Part shown: piece by piece, positions 12,801 to 23,249 of the stretch
How the letters are laid out: each line of letters begins with the position of its first letter
Position numbering within the stretch: position 1 is the first letter of the stretch
Assembly: GCA_009103225.1 (NCBI GenBank)
Contig: RHPI01002069.1
Coordinates: forward strand, 770,802 to 834,801
Length of the DNA: 64,000 bases
Direction of reading: 5' to 3'
Source: Chlorokybus atmophyticus
Taxonomy: Eukaryota > Streptophyta > Chlorokybophyceae > Chlorokybales > Chlorokybaceae
Notes under the pieces: generated by a model
Told to the model about the DNA's origin: nothing
Database searches by the model: none
Seen by the model: the letters and a program-made list of their open reading frames with translations, nothing else
Translations under genes and position numbers: made by a program

Positions 12801-12909
12801 GCCCTGGTCGCATCTGCAAGGCGCCCTGCCGGAGCAGACTCTTGTGAAGCATCAGGAGGAGGCTACGCAGTACATGGGTGTCGCAAGCCAGCCCACCATG
12901 GTGCCCTAG
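9851..12909 (+). CDS. B12-binding-domain radical SAM protein (5' end unresolved)
   Basis: Fourteen exons join in perfect phase: 9851-10005, 10143-10292, 10356-10421, 10507-10596, 10715-10774, 10908-10992, 11095-11201, 11346-11462, 11563-11669, 11754-11883, 11959-12045, 12235-12336, 12413-12685 and 12778-12909, giving at least 552 residues. The N-terminal part (YPNEYTVGICSLGYQL, PDLLGFSLSWELDYANV, FGGGAV, LLGDGENLL) matches the cobalamin-binding Rossmann-like domain of this radical SAM group. The core has the 4Fe-4S/SAM motif CPEMCRFC, then TVAVESGSERVRRIVNK and LKLYGMVGVPGEE typical of the radical SAM barrel, and a C-terminal PFQWYGV block. The family is common in cyanobacteria and other bacteria; the substrate is unknown. 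The first exon shown begins mid-codon, so an upstream coding exon exists that I could not place. One intron (12337-12412) uses a GC donor. Confidence 0.88.
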
Positions 12910-14331
12910 TGCTTCTGCAGGATGGCCAGCATAGTCTGTAGAGTTCTACATGTCAGTTGTTCCTGGTAGTGAGGGATAGCTTCCAAGACCGTCAATAAAT
13001 GGAGTCGCATGTTGTGAGCGCCCAAAGTCAGCTGTTGCGCATCGCAAGTGGTGGCTGGGCAAGGTTGTTGCCAGGTCAGCAACAGCATTGGCACTGGATG
13101 CCAGACACTCAGAGCACAGCCCAAAACATTGAAATGAGAACACAAGAACACAACATAATCTAAGGTAAAAGGTGAGCGAAGCAACCAAGCGCAATGCATC
13201 TCCGCTGCTGCCAACAATTACCACGCACAGCGCGACACTGGTGGGGTAGCTGTGAAGTTAGTGTTGCATGGTGGTAACAATGTTGAGCTGTGACATGTGC
13301 GTATATAGCAGCAGATATTGATGTAAGCAATCGCGAAGCATGTCTACTATGTGTGCTAAGCATCTACAGTCTATCCCCGCTATTAACATATCCGCCGATG
13401 GAATTTCCTCATTGTGAGACTGAAACCTCGGGGACCCGATGTCCGCCCCGCTAAACAGCATCGGGTGTATGAACAGTCTTACCCGCGTAGGGAATCTTAG
13501 ATTACATGTCAACTTCCACTTCATTGTGCCCACAACAAGAGGAAATAACGACGTTATATATACATAAGTGTGTTATGTTATATGTTTTGTACATATCCTG
13601 TTGTATATGTGATGTATAAATACGTATACTATATGATGCATAGCGATTTTGTTACATGGACATATATGTATGACTCATTTCCTTCAGCATGTATAATTAT
13701 GCCTATATGCGCTTTAAGACTAGGCAGTCTTGTAACGACCAATGATATGCACTCGCCATAAGACTCGAAACCTTGATGATAGATGGTATTCTTATAGTGG
13801 GGGTAGACTGCATTGCATGCCTAGAGTAGTGCTTTGGACTTTTGTACCCACTGGCACAGTACATACTAATTGCGCACAGCCAATGGTCTTGATGTACCTC
13901 GCCTAGGGTCCAACCTGACTTTGTGAAGTGTAGTGTACAAAAGATGCAAGGCACAACTCATGCGCGCAAATCTATGTGAACACACCATGCCACAAGCACA
14001 TCACAACCACTTACCAAATTGACCACCGGGCCAAGGCATGCGCTTGCATGCTTGCTACCTACTACCCCTATCACTGCTGCCCCCCCTGTTAGACATGCAT
14101 GTATGCATCGCAGTTGTAGTTACCTGCACCAGCGCAACACATACTTCAAGTTTGCACCCACCTAATCAACTTGTATGTGCCAAGCTGTCCACATCCACGA
14201 AAGTGAGAACCAGCCAGCCAAAGATCAGAGACAATGGTGTGGAATGAATCACCCAAGGTGGACCAGTAAGGCAGTGTCTGTGCTCTAGTATTGAGATGTA
14301 TATGATATCCGCATATGAGTCATGTCCCCAA
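12910..14331. other. Intergenic region, partly AT-rich, no supported gene
   Basis: Convergent spacer between the radical SAM gene and the LHC-like gene. The 13550-13680 stretch is AT-rich (TATATATACATA-like). No conserved frame or exon chain was seen on either strand. It presumably holds both 3' UTRs. Confidence 0.55.
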
Positions 14332-15570
14332 CTACTGCTCAGCCTGCTGCTTCGCCTTTATCCGATCAAAGACGTGCGAACCAAGCAAACCAGCCAGGCC
14401 AACCCCCAGAATTGTGCCCAGGATAGGCTGTTCACCCGTGATGCCAATGTACTGCGCACACAGACACAACCTTAACCACCTTTCGCATCTACCACCAAAG
14501 TGTGCACAGTGGTTTTCACCGTAAACGCACATACTTGGCAATCAGTGAGTGCATTATAAAACATGCAATGAGAAGTCTCAGTAGACTTGCTCGTGTGCTG
14601 AAGATTTCCAATAAGTGTGCACGTTTCACTTACCGAAATGGCGGTCCTTCCAGTCAGCCCCTCCAGAGCCAACACGCCGGTGACGGCCAGCATCACAGCT
14701 CTCCCAACCCATGTCTCAGCGGACCCCCCGCAGACAACTGGCGCAACTGCTCGTGCACTGCGGGTGACCACTACGGACCTCTGCAATGAGACCCTGACTG
14801 GCGCTGTGTGAAGAGCGATTCATCAGCAATGGTTGGGAAAGCACTGTGACCAACATGATGCTAGTCTGAGGGCTCATGGCATCAACTTCGCGTGTTGTGA
14901 CTTTGGCCTCACCAATGGTTTTCCCTGTGACCCTAACGGATGAGGCCGACCTAGAGTTCACAGATACGGGGCAAAAACATGTTGCTCAGGTCAAAACGCA
15001 TGGCGCAAACATGGCAGGTCAAAGCAGCATCAATCCATGCACTAGGCGATAGGAGCAGTGCCAATCTATACTGCCATGTGCTACTATGTAACACTACTTG
15101 TTAGCCCTCTCCTGTATGACAATATGTGCATGCATTGCCTGACTACTTGCAAATGTCACGTCATCAGCTATTTTTTTTTTTTGGTGTTACATGAGCAAGA
15201 ATACACAGGTGCCAACCGGCAGGTCAAGTGCTTGGGCTGGACCTTCCACGCAACTCAAGAAGAAAGAAAGCGATCAATGCCGCTGGCTTGTACTTGAAAT
15301 CTGGTATGCTTTCAACAGGTCTCAAGAGCGTACAGCTACATGCAGAACCTGAAGCTGACAAACGCTTGCAGACCAGCAGAAAAACACAGGCGTTGCAACA
15401 ATACGCCACCGAACCAGTGCAGCAGAGCCGCTCCACCATCCCTCACCTCCAAGAAATGCAGGCCGCAAAGAAGCGACAGAAGGCCTCGGCTTTTGCGCAG
15501 ACGCGACGGCCCTGCTGCTGCGCTGCGATGCCCGCACAGCTCCGACGCAAGACACTGCCACCGCCGCCAT
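14332..15570 (-). CDS. Two-helix LHC-like (SEP/PsbS-related) plastid membrane protein
   Basis: The conserved core comes from two exons, 14780-14634 and 14451-14332. The first has AETWVGRAVMLAVTGVLALE, which fits the chlorophyll-binding E-x-x-x-GR-x-x-M helix of the light-harvesting-like superfamily. The second has YIGITGEQPILG followed by a glycine-rich second helix and a charged tail KAKQQAEQ. I add 15570-15447 as exon 1 because it encodes an Arg/Ser/Ala-rich N-terminus starting MAAVAVSCVGAVRASQR, a classical plastid transit peptide, and ends at GTGAGG. A 38-nt exon 14950-14913 links it in phase, giving 142 residues. These proteins protect or assemble photosystem pigments. The core is secure and exons 1-2 are tentative; an alternative start at 14877 with a 9-codon first exon also keeps frame. 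Only 207 bp separates it from the divergent PIG-W gene. Confidence 0.66.
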
Positions 15571-15777
15571 CGCCTCCGTCGCCGCCGCACACACCACGCG
15601 CACACGCTAGGGTTTATCCACAATCCGCAGCAGAACAGACTTTGGTACAGAAGAATTCATTGATGTAAGAGCTGAGACCAAGCCCTGTGTGTGCATGCTG
15701 TTCGTGCTTGTGCTGAGCATGGCGCTGTTGTTGGCTGCCGCCTAGTGCGACTGTGCATTTTCATGTAGCGTGCCACC
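15571..15777. promoter_or_regulatory. Putative bidirectional promoter between LHC-like gene and PIG-W
   Basis: If the proposed first exon of the minus-strand gene is right, the two start codons are 207 bp apart on opposite strands, so this short spacer must hold both promoters and both 5' leaders. No TATA element or named factor site is evident. The assignment is inferred from gene layout only. Confidence 0.35.
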
Positions 15778-18700
15778 ATGCAGCGTAGGCTTATGCTGCG
15801 GATGACGGAAACCATGTCGTTGATGATGTTGGTCTCTGCTGCTTCGGCGCAGCCGAGCCCAACACTTGCTGCTGCTGCTGCTGCTGGGCAGTTCAAGTCA
15901 CTTAAGCTGCTGAAGGAAGAGTGAGTGCCTTTGCATGCTTGCTCGCTGCCATGTGCGTGCTGTGCATTGCCGTCTGCTGCATGGCATTGTACCAAGAAGT
16001 AACGGCTGTCAGCTGCGTCAACCAGAGATCGGTCACTTTGTGTTGTTAGCAAGATTGCATTTCCGACTGACATTGTACGCCCGTGCTCGACAATTGCTTC
16101 ATTGCACACCCCTGCGCGCAACCTTAGTAGCATGTGCACTTGATGGACCTGACATGCAAAGCGTGTCTTCCTGCTTCGCTCAGATTCGTTAGCGGCTTGT
16201 CCGGAACTACACTTTGGGAGATTTCAGAAGTCATTTCCATTGCAGCGGTAAGCAAGCTCATTGCTGCACCCATAACACAGCAAACCCAACGTGCAGAGCA
16301 CTCGACAAGCCAACCATTTCGCTTTGCCACTTCTTGTATTACCCCTTCTTGCTGCAGGTCGCGGTGCTGTTTCGCAACACACTGGTGCAATACATCAGTC
16401 GAGGTGCTTTGCAACCTTGTGTATGTTTTCCATCTGTGTATGACACGGCGAAACACTGTTGACACTGATGGGGTTGTCCCTGACCTTGAGCACGTATGTT
16501 GTAGTGTTGAAGAAGCCAGTCAGCGTGGACTCGTGGGGATGCGTCGTGCTCGACTCGCTGCTCATCTTGCTGCCAATGCTGCTCAGCATGACGGTACGCA
16601 ACACATGATGAATGCGCTGTGCGTGGCTCACCTGCTCGACTGCGCTGGTCAGGTTTTGACCTTGCAAGTATGTCACTCCTACTGCAGGTGACTGAGCTTA
16701 CACGTCCACTACTGCTGCTCATGATGGCGGGGTCCACCGCCATGTTGGCTGTGGCATACTGGTAAGAGTGACACTTGTTGTGTGTGCATGCACGTTGAGC
16801 TCTTCGAGTGTTGCATCTCGATGGCATATGGCCAGTCGTGTTTATGCCGTGCTGGGCAGGAAAGGCACGAACCTCTTGCGCCCAAGCGCAGAAGCCCGTG
16901 CATTGCTCGCGTCACCATACAAGAACTTCATGACGCTGTACCGTGGCGCCATGGTCAGTCTATCAGGAACAACTGCTGCTGCTGCTGCTGAAGGTCATGT
17001 TTTGCTACTTCATTTTCTATGCCCTGCTCCAAACAGATGCTTAACACGTGCATCGCGATCCTGGCTGTGGACTTCCACGTATTTCCTCGCCGGTTTGCCA
17101 AGGCAGAGACTTATGGCACAGGTCTGGTATGTTATAACGCTGTAACAGTGGCTGGCATTATTGGAGAGTCTTCTCAACAGTCAGACATCCTGCATGTTGT
17201 GTGTTATAGGCAGTGTATATGCTGGTTGTGACTTTGTCCTTGTAAACAGATGGATGTGGGCGTGGGCTCCTTCGTGCTAGCTGGCGCTATCACATCTAGA
17301 GAGGCGCGCAACCTGCCTCCCGTGTGAGTAAGCAACCACATGCCGCCAACACCAGCTTTTTAGCGCGTATAGCATTACTTTATCGACCATTGTCTGTTGT
17401 ACGTTGCACGCGCACAGCAGCGAAGAAGTGACACTCTTCGTGAACAGGAAGCGGACTGCTGCACTGCAATCCGTGCTTCCCCTGCTCGCACTTGGGCTCG
17501 TGCGCCTGATTATGACCAAAGGAGTGGACTATCAGGTGCCTGGCTGTACAACGATTGGGACCACACCACATGTTGCTTTATCTTGACCCAACTGTTGGTC
17601 AGGAGCATGTGACGGAGTACGGCGTGCACTGGAACTTCTTCTTCACGCTCGCGGCCGTGTCTCTGCTCACCGCCGTGCTGAGGTTCCCCTCTGCTGTGTG
17701 CGGCGCCGCTGGTGTGGTCCTCCTCGCAGGCATGCGCCACTCACGAATGTTGATGTGTTTGACCCCCCCATGTTGATGTGTTTGACCCTCCCATGTTGCT
17801 GTGATGAGTGAGCTTGCATTAATGCGCAGTGCATCAATTTGTCCTCTCGGGCACTTTTCTCGGCGAGTATCTGATGTCAGCTGAGCGTGGCCAAAGTATA
17901 TGGAGCAAAAACAAAGAAGGCATTGGCAGCGCTCTGGGTTGGCTTGCACTCTCTTGCAGCTTGTATTGATCGCACGCTGCGTGCAAGGAGTGCAGTACTG
18001 GCTCACAGCATTGTTGTGCTCTTCTGTTGTCGTTACCACAGGTTACTGGGCGTTGTATCTGGTATCAGTGCACTTAGGGAGGTTTTTATTCACGTCGTCA
18101 GCACAGGCAGGTAAGGATGGCGGTAATCATCCGTCTGAGAACGCATCAACAGGCAGCTGGTGGTTGTGGCTTTGCAAACTTTGGCTACTGGACGCTTGTT
18201 TCTGGTGAGGAATACAGCTGTTTGTATCTGTGTGATGCATAGACAGCTGTGCATGCTATGCACCCCCTAGTATTTAACACCGTTTTGGCTGCAGGCTGGC
18301 GCTGTTGCTCGCGAGGCAAAGCATAGAACCCGTGTCTCGCCGCACGGTATGCCGGTGGAAGTCACAACAATGACGCCAACTTGCCAAAAGCATGCGAACA
18401 TGCTCTGACACTACTTGCTTGTGCATGTGTACGCAGTGCAACCTTTCTTACGTCCTCTGGATACTCGCCTTCAACACGCAGGTGCGCATGACAGGAATGA
18501 TGATGCTTCATTGTGGGTATAAGCAAGGCGTCTGTATTGAAGTTGTGCATATTGCGCAGCTCCTTGCCAGCTTTGCAACTGTGGACGTGTTGCTGGGGCC
18601 AATGTCGGTTCGTGTACTCAAGGCTATCAACGACAACCAGCTCTTTGTGTTTCTTTCGGTAAACCACTCACAAGTTGTCGTCTCCATGCAATTGTCAATG

Positions 18701-18907
18701 AATGTATGAGACAAAAAAATCTGAGTCGGTGCTTGTTTGCACTCTATGCAGGCCAATGTGCTCACCGGACTGGTCAACATGGCGGTCGATACGCTCGCGG
18801 CGCCTGAGACAGCTGCGCTCCTCATACTAGGTGCTTATATAGCTGTCATTGTTGCGGGCGCGCTGTGGCGAACACGTAACAAGGGTGCTGCACTCAAGTC
18901 CAGCTGA
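15778..18907 (+). CDS. PIGW: GPI-anchor inositol acyltransferase PIG-W/GWT1
   Basis: Seventeen exons (15778-15920, 16184-16247, 16358-16403, 16505-16593, 16688-16761, 16836-16953, 17037-17126, 17250-17323, 17418-17535, 17603-17729, 17830-17937, 18042-18204, 18295-18346, 18437-18481, 18560-18658, 18752-18907, all phase-consistent apart from my not resolving UTR exons) give about 521 residues, normal for GWT1/PIG-W (about 490-505). The enzyme acylates inositol of GlcN-PI in the ER membrane early in GPI-anchor synthesis. Diagnostic blocks are [16 protein letters not shown] near the N-terminus, [20 protein letters not shown] and [15 protein letters not shown] in the middle, [36 protein letters not shown], and [18 protein letters not shown] at the C-terminus. 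Many hydrophobic segments agree with a polytopic ER protein. GCCACCATG at 15773-15780 is a good initiation context. The intron after 17729 uses a GC donor. (Exon list above contains sixteen coding segments.). Confidence 0.92.
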
Positions 18908-19400
18908 CGTGCTGCGCGTGTGGCATGTAGTGCAGAGGTTGGATTTTTCAAGCCATATCTTTGCTGCTGTTCTGGATCCTTGCCATCGATGGAAAAAGCA
19001 GATTCTTGCGCCATGAGTTAGAATTTGTCGCTAGCTTTGGTTTTGATAAACTGTGCTCGTCACCAAAACAGCCTGCACATGCAAACGCGCGCGCGTGTGC
19101 ATGCGCAAAACATCCCAGTGTTCACCACATCTTGTAACCTCACGTCCCGGCGAACCCCACATCACCGCAGTGCACAAACTTCTTCACACAGCAGAACAAA
19201 CCGTCTAAGCCAGCAATAAACACGCTCCATCACCGCCACCACCTTACCACCCACTCAGTATCTTCTCTCTGAGCGAAACTCCACACGGCCCGGGGACACA
19301 CCGGACCTCAGTTTTGAACGAACGACTCGAACCGACTTCGTGGACGAAAGACTTGGCGCCAAACAAACGGCACACAGACACACGGGCGGACATTCCTCTC

Positions 19401-19433
<33 letters not shown>

Positions 19434-19561
19434 TGTTGCCTGGCGAAGCCGACAGAAGGAAGGTAGGCCTGTTTGAGGAAGAGAAGGCTGTGCCTGTGAG
19501 TGGGGGAATGGAGGCGAGGAGTAGCTAGGAGGAGTTGCGGACTTGGACTCAGCCGAGCAGT
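18908..19561. other. Spacer between PIG-W and POLE3 genes with (CGG)n leader repeat
   Basis: No gene seen. The distal part (19400-19433) is a run of CGG triplets that would lie in the 5' leader or promoter of the POLE3-like gene. The rest is the PIG-W 3' region. Confidence 0.6.
19401..19433. repeat. (CGG)n trinucleotide repeat in putative 5' leader
   Basis: About eleven consecutive CGG triplets, seen directly, roughly 130 bp upstream of the POLE3-like start codon. Confidence 0.92.
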
Positions 19562-20702
19562 ATGGCTGTGGGCGGGGGCGGCGGCGGGGGAGAGGAGGAG
19601 CTGCCGCGCAGCATCGTGCGAAGGATAGTGCGTTCGAGGCTGGCGGCCGGCTCGGGCTTGCAGAAGGACGCACTGACGGCGCTCTCGCACTCGGCGCTCG
19701 TCTTCGTCCACCTACTCACAGCCACGTAAGAAAGAAACAGACGGAAAGCCACACACAACAGCGCTTTGGGAAACTTGTTTTTGTGACTGTGGTAATCAAT
19801 CTCACCTACATCAACACGCTGTACCCTGAGACACACAACAATGTATGAATATATTACTAGCACTGTATGCCCGGGTACAGTTATAAATCACGCACTACGC
19901 AAGCGAGCGTTTTTCCTGCATGGGACCTTTGTCCTTGTTTGGCGCCCATACACTGCCATTCTAAGGGAAAAACAGTGGTAATGCTACAGTCACCACCACT
20001 GCATTGTCAACACTAGCACGGCCTCATCACATTTGCATGCACTCGGTACTGTGGTGAAGTGTTGCAAGACGACTCCATGGCACACACTTGACTTGCTGCG
20101 TGCTTGCAGAGCGAACGACATCTGCCAGGAGTCCAAGCGGCAGACGCTCAACGCAGACGACGTGCTGAAGGCCGTAGCCGAGCTGGATTTCCCCGAACTC
20201 ATTCCTCCCTTGAAAGCCTCCCTGGAAGGTGTGAGCTGGTGTTTTTCCAACAACCAATGTGCAGTCACTCAGTGCCCGCGAAAATGTACACGCAGTGGGC
20301 ACGCTCTCATACGCACGCTCACACACATGTGCGCATGCACTCACACCTGCGTGCATGCGTGCAACCAACGCAGACACATATATACGTTATATCGCTGTTG
20401 CAGAGTTCCGGCGGCACGCTGCCAACAAGAAGGCGGAAGCAGGGAAGAAGCGTAAAGCTGGCGCGGGGCCTGCGGAGGAGGCCGAAGCCGACGCCGACGC
20501 TGAGGTTGAGGGAGGGGACAGGGAAGAGGAGCATGCGGATGGTGGGGGTGATGAGCCAGTAGAGCGCAGAGATGATGAGGATGAGGAGGCGATAGAGGAG
20601 GCCAAGGTGGACGTGGAGGTGGATGCAGATGAAAATGGGGAGGAGGGGGAGGGGAATGATGGTGGAGATCGGGTTGGGTCTGAACAGCAGGAGTCTGAGT
20701 AA
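19562..20702 (+). CDS. POLE3: Histone-fold DNA polymerase epsilon subunit (POLE3/DPB3-like)
   Basis: Three exons (19562-19725, 20110-20228, 20404-20702) give 193 residues. Residues about 16-95 form an H2B-like histone fold: LPRSIVRRIVRSRL, then LQKDALTALSHSALVFVHLL, then KRQTLNADDVLKAVAELDF and the helix PELIPPLKASLEGE. The TLNADDVL loop is the clearest POLE3/DPB3 mark. After FRRHAANKKAEAGKKRK the protein ends in a long Glu/Asp-rich tail, as in animal POLE3. POLE3 pairs with POLE4 in DNA polymerase epsilon and in CHRAC-type remodellers, handling parental histones at forks. The start ATG is preceded by GCAGT and followed by a Gly run. An NF-YB transcription-factor subunit is the main alternative but lacks this acidic tail. 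Confidence 0.86.
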
Positions 20703-20937
20703 GGAGCATACATGTGCATGTGCATTTTGTAAAATCAAAACAGAGCTGTGTGCAGCACTCTCGAGGGGGGCAGCAGGCATAACAGGCGCACAAGTACAAC
20801 ACCGAAGTGGTTGTGCTTGATAGCAAAAATGTGACAAAGTACTCAGTGAATAAAATTGGTCACTATTGCAGAAATGAGTATCAGCTGCTGTCATTCATCA
20901 CAGCTGATAACCTCATGTGCAATGAAATCGGTTGCTT

Positions 20938-20990
20938 GGTTGGTAGAGAGCTCCGCTTGTAACGGTTACAAGCGGAGCTCTCTACCAACC
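20938..20990. repeat. Perfect inverted repeat: 26-bp stem, 1-nt loop
   Basis: The arm 20938-20963 (GGTTGGTAGAGAGC...CTTGTAAC) is the exact reverse complement of 20965-20990, with a single G between. It lies about 235 bp past the POLE3 stop codon. Perfect identity of the arms suggests recent origin (fold-back) or functional constraint. It could act as a cruciform or an RNA hairpin; no expression evidence can be read from sequence. Confidence 0.95.
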
Positions 20991-21616
20991 TCTGACACAG
21001 TTGTACATGGGTGCTCTGCGGGGGCAGTACTCCATACCTATCCATGCGCATCACCGCACACATTGCCCGTTCACACGCTGTCACATGCATACACTTTGCC
21101 GCACGATTACAGAACGAGCCTCGCACCGCACACCCACAACCTCATGTCACACAAGCACACTCCGGCAGCCAGGGACACCTCGCGCTGCACACGCACGCAT
21201 GCATGATTTACAATAGCACATGTGCATAGTCGAGAACACTTCACCGCGATTGCAGGGCACAGGGCAGGGGCAGACGGCGCAGCTCTTCTACGCAGCACAG
21301 CTTCGGGTATGGGCACTGTTACAACTCCCCTTGTCAACTCAGTTCACTACTGGTTCTACTAGGCCTATGGCAATCCCTTCTCATCTCAGCTCAATTGCAG
21401 CAGCAGAGAGGATGGTGGCTGGTGTAGAGGCAGGCAGCTCGCACTCGCCGCAACTCACAAACGACCATCATCAACATGCAGAAGATAACGAATCACATGT
21501 GGCAGTAGGAGCCCTAACTTTGCGACACCACACGGCACAAACAAGCACGCACGTCGCCATGCATGAAACACACCTTCTCACCAGCTCCACAGTGGGTCGT
21601 ATGTCCAAGTACCTTG

Positions 21617-21664
21617 TAACAACAAGGCAGCAAGAGCTGGTAACAACAAGGCAGCAAGAGCTGG
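21617..21664. repeat. Two-copy 24-bp perfect tandem repeat
   Basis: The unit beginning TAACAACAAGGCAGCAAGAG is present twice back to back without a mismatch. Confidence 0.93.
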
Positions 21665-22421
21665 ATGTTCGCGAAGTCGACTGTTCCAGAGAGCTGGAAC
21701 CGCAGTGCCGTACTCTTGTGAACGTCCTGGGCGGCAGCGTTGGCGGCGGCGGGGGCTGTCGGCGTGCAGGTGAAAGCGTCTGCGCAGGTGAAAGCGTTGT
21801 TTAGAGAGGTCATGCATGCTTTGCATGCTGAGGCCTACGGCAGTCCTTTCGCTTGTCAAGTCAATCTCTCGCGTGCTGTCATGTATTGTGACATGAGAGC
21901 TGCACAGATGATTATGCTGTGCATGCTGAGCGATGACTGCTTGTAAGTGTAGCATTTAGTGGTAATTTCGTTTGTTCCAAGCTGTATTTGTGCATTGCTA
22001 CCCGTAGGCTGTAGCTAGGTTGCCAGCTAGACTTTGTGCACGCATGCATGCTATCAGTCCCTCGCCTGTGCAATGCAAGGGGCATTGGGCAGCCCAGGCG
22101 TAGGTCCCAATGCTGCCTCAGTGTGCACGAATTTGCTTGCTGAGACTTATCGAACTGTGTGCCTGGGTTGTCTGCTGCGACAGCATGAAGCGTCAACTCA
22201 AGCGTAGGCTTTGCAGTAGCAACGAGCCTGTTCAACAAGTTGCCATGTAAGCAAGTAATGTAAATGCTGCAGACAGTACGCAAGCACGCAGAGATGACAA
22301 TATCAGCGTAGTAACGCCGTTAACTGTTACAGGCAAACATCAAAGACCAGACCCGCACGCGCCAATCCTCGGAGACATCAATGCTCAGCCCCAATCCCCT
22401 ACACCTGCACCTGCTCAGCCT

Positions 22422-23249
22422 ACACCCTCTCAAGATCATGGTCAGTCTGCTGCACCACCGTCGCCTCCTCCTGCTGGTATGTCGCTGATAGACTATCTGC
22501 AGGTTGATATGGTTGGTGAACTACAGCAGGGTCTCGATGAATTACAGAAGAGCCTTGTTGCTGCAAGAGACAGTGCTTTATGGGCTGAAGATGAGGCTGC
22601 ACGCAATGCACAACAGTTGGAGGAACTAGCTGCCTCAACCGCGATGCCAGGTGCCTCCTCTGCCCCTTAAACACCATCAATACCTCCTTCATCTGCGGAT
22701 TGGGCATGCCTCAAGTTGTCGCGCATCCAACACGGGCAACGTCAGGTCGGCGAGTACATACGCCACTTCTTACACCTCGTTGACATGGCGGCCGACGCCG
22801 GCAAGCCGATTGATGGACAGCTTCAAGTGGATTCGTTCATGCAGGGGTTGAGTCGCACCGTGCGCAATGCCGTGAAGTTGGGACCAGGCAACCGCGCGTG
22901 GTCTGCTGGTCAAATTGTAGAACTGTTGCGTGCTGCGGAGTCGTACGAACAGCGCTTGAAAGTGAAAGTAGAGTCGCGGCGCATCGAACTGCAGATCACC
23001 GATCCAAGCAAGGCAAAGATCGACGAACGAAGGCAAGAAAAGAAGCTGGCCAAACAAATCGCGTGGGAGTTTCACTGCAGTGCAGCAGGACAAGCAGAAG
23101 GATGGATGACAAGAGTGAGCAGCACCGGCAGCAGCGAGTATATGACTTTGATCACAAAGCTGCTGGAGGTTTGGTTGGACTTGTTGTGCGCCTGTGCCGA
23201 CAGCGTGTGTGGCCACTACTGCTGCAACTCGTTGCACTGCCGGTCATGA
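22422..23249 (+). pseudogene. Retrotransposon gag-like remnant
   Basis: Two open stretches in the same frame are separated by a stop at 22668-22670. The first has a coiled-coil-like segment (VGELQQGLDELQKSLVAARD). The second has RQVGEYIRHFLHLVDMAADA, QLQVDSFMQGLSRTVRNAV and IVELLRAAESYEQRLKV, the pattern of the retrotransposon gag (capsid) domain of LTR elements. No zinc knuckle, protease, reverse transcriptase or integrase was seen downstream, and I could not define LTRs. I take it as a decayed fragment of a Ty3-type element; a domesticated gag gene is possible but the internal stop argues against it. Confidence 0.6.

Larger units (their letters stand above)
20703..22329. other. Intergenic region with perfect hairpin and small tandem repeats
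   Basis: No recognisable gene. It holds a perfect 53-nt inverted repeat (20938-20990), a two-copy 24-bp tandem repeat (21617-21664) and a doubled GCAGGTGAAAGCGT element near 21764-21796. The open frame at 21220-21804 has no family signature and spans the repeats. Confidence 0.55.

Noticed and set aside
15228-15668. 146-codon plus-strand frame upstream of PIG-W
   Set aside because: It has no family signature and overlaps the opposite-strand transit-peptide exon, which fits the LHC-like gene better.
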